From CAVXAE01 sp044225565 (GTDB lineage: Bacteria > Pseudomonadota > Gammaproteobacteria > Steroidobacterales > Steroidobacteraceae), in NCBI GenBank assembly GCA_044225565.1, contig JBGAIL010000170.1, forward strand, positions 1 to 9,897: 9,897 nucleotides of DNA, read 5' to 3'. Both the position numbers and the translations under genes were made by a program. The notes beneath the pieces are model-generated. The model worked only from the letters and a program-made list of their open reading frames with translations. It was not told the origin of the DNA and searched no databases. Within the stretch, counting starts at the first letter, position 1. Each line of letters starts with the position of its first letter. This document shows, piece after piece, positions 7,701-9,897 of this stretch.

Positions 7701-8015
7701 CGAACCCGTGCCGAGGACGATGGTGTGCTCGTTCACCATCTCCTGCCTGAGCCCGGTGCCTTCCACGAGCTTGCGAATGGCCTCTTCCGCAGTCATCTCC
7801 GCGCGCAGCGCGGGCGCCTGCATGCCGGCTACGAGCCGCATGTCGAAGAGCACGTTGACGCTCGTCTGGCTGGCCACCGCCTTGAGGGACTCCGCGAGCG
7901 GCTGCGCCGGCAGATCGAAGCGCATCGCCGCCTGCGCGAGCGCCGTGGCGGCGGCCGCGCCGAGCAAAACCGCCGCTATCGTCGATGAGACCGTGGACCG
8001 AAGCGTGCTGCGCAT
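4797..8015 (-). CDS. Large TonB-dependent receptor with STN signalling domain (system 2)
   Basis: Outer-membrane receptor/transducer of 1072 residues, complete. Signal peptide about 1-28 (ATALAQ); STN domain about 32-101; Ala/Ser/Asp-rich linker about 103-166; TonB box DEVVVTG at 169-175; plug about 183-305 with VNLRGLGTARTLVLINGRR, VERVELITGGASAVYGADAVSGVINIIL; 22-stranded barrel ending YFVLGATARF with the terminal Phe used by BAM. The NLRGLG/VLINGRR signature belongs to the large receptor group common in Xanthomonas, Caulobacter and Sphingomonas-like bacteria, which take up carbohydrates, peptides, plant compounds and others, so the ligand need not be iron. Barrel loops contain cysteine pairs (PVC...AGC, DPC...ANC, DKC...VFC). 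The ATG at 8015 has GGGG six bases upstream. Its own ECF promoter is at 8063-8093. Confidence 0.96.
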   Translation of the reverse strand: MRSTLRSTVSSTIAAVLLGAAAATALAQAAMRFDLPAQPLAESLKAVASQTSVNVLFDMRLVAGMQAPALRAEMTAEEAIRKLVEGTGLRQEMVNEHTIVLGTGSAGAKALSSGDARVSGDSGQVTLRLAQAGTDSAGAASEAAPVATAATASGERDDEPAAGTVPALDEVVVTGSRLARSAFEMPTPVTVIGSEQIQKSGFTNLADLLTQLPSVGLGLSLSTGQFSPNAGAAFVNLRGLGTARTLVLINGRRRVAGASDSAAVDLTTIPTGMVERVELITGGASAVYGADAVSGVINIILKKDFSGLELSAQAGTSQHGGAESLSATLLAGSLFAEDRGSFTFAASHVREEPLYSNERSFTDSWLSFIPNPENTGPQDGRPDFITVDHYGLAFLHPGGVFNIGGVDYTVDPNLRPLSVDPATGLPTNGDGWDFTRFWVQRMRAETTSVRGNLDFKLTDRVSLMVESEFAHGTAYSGGAPNYDFGGTLLSRDNYYIPTDLGALMDANGLTEIDVQRASTDQGIRDNDNSRDMYSILAGLQGSFGRDWKWQAFAQYGRYELRARENNQRITSRYFEAIDVIADPLTGDPVCRSEAARAAGCKPLDILGQNVATADALAYFRVNATLAVDNTQTLAGAQLTGTLLDLPAGPLATAFGVEYREDTRTYTDDPLSELGLLTDRSAGTSLRGEDSVSEAFVEVVAPLLRDRAFAKSLQLEGAVRLSNYDSIGDTTAWKLGGSWAPVQSLKVRATRSKSVRAPNLYELFAPRQISQISIYDPCEISQISSGANRAANCAALGIPEGWEGKDGAGLFYTFDTVGGGNPELDPETSKAWTAGLVVTPQSIPSLSMAVDYWKIEIDGAVQALDVTQIVDKCVDSATIENVFCPRITRAADHSISLVDYSIVNVGSLTTDGVDFQLAYGFSPEQVRLPFAGRLSVALNATYLRSLEQMIDSGDPASLIRDKGAYYDPSWRGTLSLGYANAGLRVDLDTRLIGKARIDVSSSLETYDRPRVGARVYNDLALSYDLGKSWNVRLTINNLLDVEPPMNPYTYLGGNGGLYDSLGRYFVLGATARF

Positions 8016-8062
8016 GCCAAACCCCGACGTCGTTGTGGTTGAAGACGCTTGCTCGTCGGAGA

Positions 8063-8093
8063 GTTAGACAAGCGGCGCAGCGCAAAACCTCAG
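8063..8093 (-). promoter_or_regulatory. Predicted sigma 2 promoter of the receptor 2/hydrolase operon
   Basis: On the minus strand CTGAGGTTT, then TTGTCTAAC, with GAGGTT and GTCTAA separated by 16 bases. It lies in the 102-bp gap between FecR 2 and receptor 2. Transcription would start near 8056, leaving a leader of about 40 bases before the ATG. An equivalent site with the same 18 box bases and the same spacing is at 9657-9687. That recurrence and the ideal location are the evidence. Use by sigma 2 is inferred. Confidence 0.65.
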
Positions 8094-8117
8094 TCGAGTT
8101 TCACGGAACGTGCCCGC

Positions 8118-9092
8118 TCACCGCAGCGGGACGCCCTCGAGACGGATCTCCTGCGGCGTTTCGCTCACCTGCAGCCCGTAAGCGCGCGCCACGGCGGCCG
8201 CGAAGCTCGACGAGTCACCGGCCCTGAACACGCCCGTGATGGGCAATTTCGCCGCGTCGGTGTTGCGGACCACGAGCTTGCGCTCGCTGTAGCGATTCAT
8301 CTCCTCTACCGCCACGCGCAGCTCCGTGGTCTCGAAATCGACCAGGCCGCGCCGCCAGGCCGTCGCCTTCTCGATGGACGGCCGGTCGACTTGCGGCGTG
8401 CCGTGCCCCGTGAGCGTCAATCGCTGCCCGGGACTCAGGTAGGCCGGCACCGCCGTCCCAGGCTCCGAGACGGCGACCTTGCCTTCCACCAGCGTGACGG
8501 TGAGCCGATCGGGATCATCCCTGACGACGAAGGCCGTACCGATCGCCCTCACCTGCCGCCCGCCGGCCTCCACGACGAACGGCCTTCCCGCCTGCCTGGC
8601 CACATCGAACAGCGCCTCGCCCGATTCAAGCCTCACACGTCTCGCGGCCTGTTCGTACTGAACCACGATTCGCGTCGATGTGTTGAGGAACACGCGCGTT
8701 CCATCCTGCAAGGTCAGCAGGCGCTGCTCGCCGACGGTGGTGCCCACGCCGTTGCTGCGTTGCAGGTAGATGAATCCCGCCACCGCGAGCACGGCAGCCG
8801 CCGCAACGGCCAGCGCCGAGCGCACGAACCCCTGGCGGTATCCCATGCGCTCCCAGCGGCTGACCTTCGGAAACGGCCCGGCGGGAATCCGCCCCGTCAC
8901 CTCCCAGGCGGCCGTCATGGCTTCGAACGCCGAAGCATGTGCGGCATCCGCATCCAGCCAGCGCCGCAGGCCCTTGTCCGTCTGCAGGCTGCGGTTGGGG
9001 CCATGCAGGCGCGCGATCCACGCGGCGGCTTCCGCGAACACCTCGGCGGAAGGCTCGGTAGGCCGCCGTGAGTGTCCGTTCTGCAGGCTCAT
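8118..9092 (-). CDS. FecR-type anti-sigma/sigma regulator (system 2)
   Basis: Inner-membrane signal transducer of 324 residues, partner of sigma 2 and receptor 2. Order: N-terminal DUF4880-type sigma-binding domain about 17-61 (AEAAAWIARLHG, LRRWLDADAAHASAFEAM); transmembrane helix about 91-111; periplasmic FecR domain about 117-208 (TTVGEQRLLTLQDGTRVFLNTSTRI, LESGEALFDV, LVEGKVAV); STN-like C-terminal domain about 244-318 (ATAWRRGLVDFETTEL, MNRYSERKLVV). IGTAFVV holds G185-T186, matching the self-cleavage dipeptide known in FoxR-type proteins. I chose the ATG at 9092: it overlaps the sigma stop as ATGA, has GAGG five bases upstream, and begins just before the conserved domain. A longer reading frame to 9290 only runs across the sigma gene and shows no domain. 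Co-translated with sigma 2. Confidence 0.94.
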   Translation of the reverse strand: MSLQNGHSRRPTEPSAEVFAEAAAWIARLHGPNRSLQTDKGLRRWLDADAAHASAFEAMTAAWEVTGRIPAGPFPKVSRWERMGYRQGFVRSALAVAAAAVLAVAGFIYLQRSNGVGTTVGEQRLLTLQDGTRVFLNTSTRIVVQYEQAARRVRLESGEALFDVARQAGRPFVVEAGGRQVRAIGTAFVVRDDPDRLTVTLVEGKVAVSEPGTAVPAYLSPGQRLTLTGHGTPQVDRPSIEKATAWRRGLVDFETTELRVAVEEMNRYSERKLVVRNTDAAKLPITGVFRAGDSSSFAAAVARAYGLQVSETPQEIRLEGVPLR

Positions 9093-9583
9093 CGCTTCCT
9101 CAATTCCTGGTGCATCGCGGGGCCCAGCACGGCCATGGCGCTCGCGACGTGCTTCTCGATCGCGCTGACGCTGATGTCGAAGTGATCCGCGATCTGCAAG
9201 TAGCTCATGCCGTGCACGCGGTGCATGTAGAACACTTCGCGCGTCCGGCGGCCGAGCCCCTTCAGCAACGTGTCCATGCTCCGTAGACATTCCTCGGCGG
9301 CGAAAACCTCATCCGGGCTGGAGGCAAGGTCGACCAGCTCGAGGTCTTCCACCCGGTCCTGCACGAACAGGTGACTGCGGTCGAGCTTGCGGGCGTTGGC
9401 GGCAAGATTGAGCGCGGTGCGCACCAGGAAGGCTTCGGTGCAGCGCACCTCGTGGCCCTCCTCACAATAAGCCTGAAGCCTCACGAAGGCCTCCTGCACC
9501 AGGTCCTCGGCGTCCTCCCGACGCTGCCCGCGGCGGCGCAACAGGCTCTGCAGACGCCGTATGGATGCCATGAGCGGGCTCAT
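9089..9583 (-). CDS. FecI-like ECF sigma factor (system 2)
   Basis: Extracytoplasmic-function sigma factor of 164 residues, first gene of system 2. Region 2 about 8-70 (REDAEDLVQEAFVRLQAY, then TEAFLVRTALNLAANARKLDRS). Region 4 about 98-152 (TREVFYMHRVHGMSYLQIADHFDISVSAIEKHVASAM, with the helix-turn-helix). The first ATG is at 9583. A second at 9571 would remove four residues, and neither has a strong ribosome binding site. The frame is closed by a TAG at 9617-9619. The stop overlaps FecR 2 by ATGA. Its recognition helix differs from that of sigma 1, consistent with the different -35 elements seen in front of the two receptors. No recognisable promoter for it is visible on the minus strand in the upstream 300 bases. 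Confidence 0.94.
   Translation of the reverse strand: MSPLMASIRRLQSLLRRRGQRREDAEDLVQEAFVRLQAYCEEGHEVRCTEAFLVRTALNLAANARKLDRSHLFVQDRVEDLELVDLASSPDEVFAAEECLRSMDTLLKGLGRRTREVFYMHRVHGMSYLQIADHFDISVSAIEKHVASAMAVLGPAMHQELRKR
9097..9101 (-). promoter_or_regulatory. Ribosome binding site of FecR 2, inside the sigma 2 gene
   Basis: GAGGA on the minus strand, four bases before the ATG at 9092, within the last codons of sigma 2. Together with the ATGA overlap it decides the FecR 2 start and indicates translational coupling, keeping sigma and anti-sigma in fixed proportion. Confidence 0.7.
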
Positions 9584-9656
9584 GGGCCGGACAATGGCAC
9601 GGGCTTTCCAGCGTGGCTAGTCGTGCGGGGCGAATTCCGCCCGGACGCGAAGCCGG

Positions 9657-9687
9657 CTGAGGTTTCGAGGGTGCCGGGTTGTCTAAC
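9657..9687 (+). promoter_or_regulatory. Second predicted sigma 2 promoter, pointing right, away from sigma 2
   Basis: CTGAGGTTT and TTGTCTAAC with GAGGTT (9659-9664) and GTCTAA (9681-9686) 16 bases apart. It has the same boxes and spacing as the receptor 2 promoter at 8063-8093; the spacer sequence itself differs. It lies 74 bases upstream of the sigma 2 ATG but faces the plus direction, so it cannot drive sigma 2. It predicts a sigma 2-dependent transcript starting near 9694 and running rightward through the 29-bp repeats out of the window. Confidence 0.55.
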
Positions 9688-9739
9688 CGATCGGCCGGCC
9701 AGTGCGACGTCCACCGGGCCTGCGCGAACCTCGTGGGAA

Positions 9740-9826
9740 GATCGTCAAAGAGCGTACGATTCAGCCACGATTGTCCGCGCGCGGACGATCGTTGCTGGAT
9801 TGTCCGCGTGCTGACGAATCGCGCGT
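9740..9826. repeat. Three tandem 29-bp units, each an imperfect dyad
   Basis: Units start at 9740, 9769 and 9798. Units 2 and 3 share GATTGTCCGCG exactly and match at 18 of the first 20 bases. Unit 1 begins GATCGTC and matches unit 2 at 15 of the first 21. Each holds a dyad: unit 2 pairs GATTGTCCGCG with CGCGGACGATC (10 of 11 bases complementary), unit 1 pairs ATCGT with ACGAT, and unit 3 is weaker. The 29-bp period is close to whole helical turns, so sites would lie on one face of DNA. It is not a multiple of three, which argues against coding. Best reading: an operator array for a dimeric regulator, or structured leader RNA of the rightward transcript. The binder is unknown. Confidence 0.6.
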
Positions 9827-9858
9827 GGCCCACGTGCACAACGCCGCCCTTCCGGGCT

Positions 9859-9897
9859 ATGGAACGACTTGCGCACCCTCGATGGCTGCCGTGGGCC
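9859..9897 (+). CDS. Possible first codons of a rightward gene, cut by window end
   Basis: An ATG at 9859 opens 13 codons (MERLAHPRWLPWA) to the window edge. A basic start followed by Trp/Pro/Ala would suit the cytoplasmic lead-in to a membrane segment, but this is too short to identify. There is no clear ribosome binding site. A second ATG at 9882 in another frame is equally open. The reason to list it is the rightward promoter at 9657-9687, which needs a target to the right. Confidence 0.2.
   Translation, partial: MERLAHPRWLPWA

Noticed and set aside
9093..9290. 66-residue N-terminal extension of FecR 2
   Set aside because: It lies wholly within the sigma 2 gene in another frame, is Arg/His-rich without a domain, and the ATGA overlap with a good ribosome binding site gives a better start.
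9677..9688. GGTT-GTCT-AACC hairpin as a terminator
   Set aside because: The stem is four base pairs with no T-run, and the bases are explained by the -10 element of the predicted promoter.
9740..9826. CRISPR array
   Set aside because: The units are contiguous with no unique spacers, only moderately alike, and number three. A 29-bp period alone is not evidence.
9702..9897. GTG-started plus-strand frame open to the window end
   Set aside because: It crosses the 29-bp repeats, whose period is not a multiple of three, and the translation shows no recognisable character. Open frames of this size are common in GC-rich DNA. It could only be revived by sequence beyond the window.

Overview
The window is GC-rich DNA, probably from a Gram-negative proteobacterium with many TonB-dependent receptors. 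A Steroidobacter- or Xanthomonadales-like gammaproteobacterium is my guess from gene content and protein style; no marker gene fixes the taxon. It holds two complete cell-surface signalling (FecI/FecR/FecA-type) regulatory modules side by side. There are seven recognisable genes: two ECF sigma factors, two FecR-type anti-sigma regulators, two outer-membrane receptors with an N-terminal STN signalling domain, and one secreted PAF-acetylhydrolase-like esterase.

System 1 (left, 1-3434): a siderophore-type receptor on the minus strand, cut by the left window edge, is transcribed divergently from a sigma factor/FecR pair on the plus strand. The intergenic gap carries two opposed copies of one promoter pattern, GGYAAA-N16-GTCTATG. 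One serves the receptor and one serves the sigma gene, which predicts positive autoregulation.

System 2 (right, 3495-9583, all minus strand): sigma factor, FecR (ATGA overlap), a 102-bp gap with its own promoter, a 1072-residue receptor, and 30 bp later the hydrolase. The promoter before the receptor is GAGGTT-N16-GTCTAAC. An equivalent site (nine identical bases around each box, same spacing) sits at 9657-9687 upstream of sigma 2 but points rightward, so an unseen rightward target is predicted.

Right end (9584-9897): no recognisable gene. It holds that rightward promoter, then three tandem imperfect dyads at exact 29-bp spacing (9740-9826), and possibly the first codons of a rightward gene at 9859.

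Inferred working model: each receptor binds a ligand outside the cell, its STN domain signals through the C-terminal periplasmic part of its FecR, and FecR processing releases or activates the cognate sigma factor. Sigma 1 and sigma 2 then use promoters with a shared -10 core (GTCTA) and different -35 elements, keeping the neighbouring circuits separate. The hydrolase may cleave an ester in the ligand imported or sensed by receptor 2.
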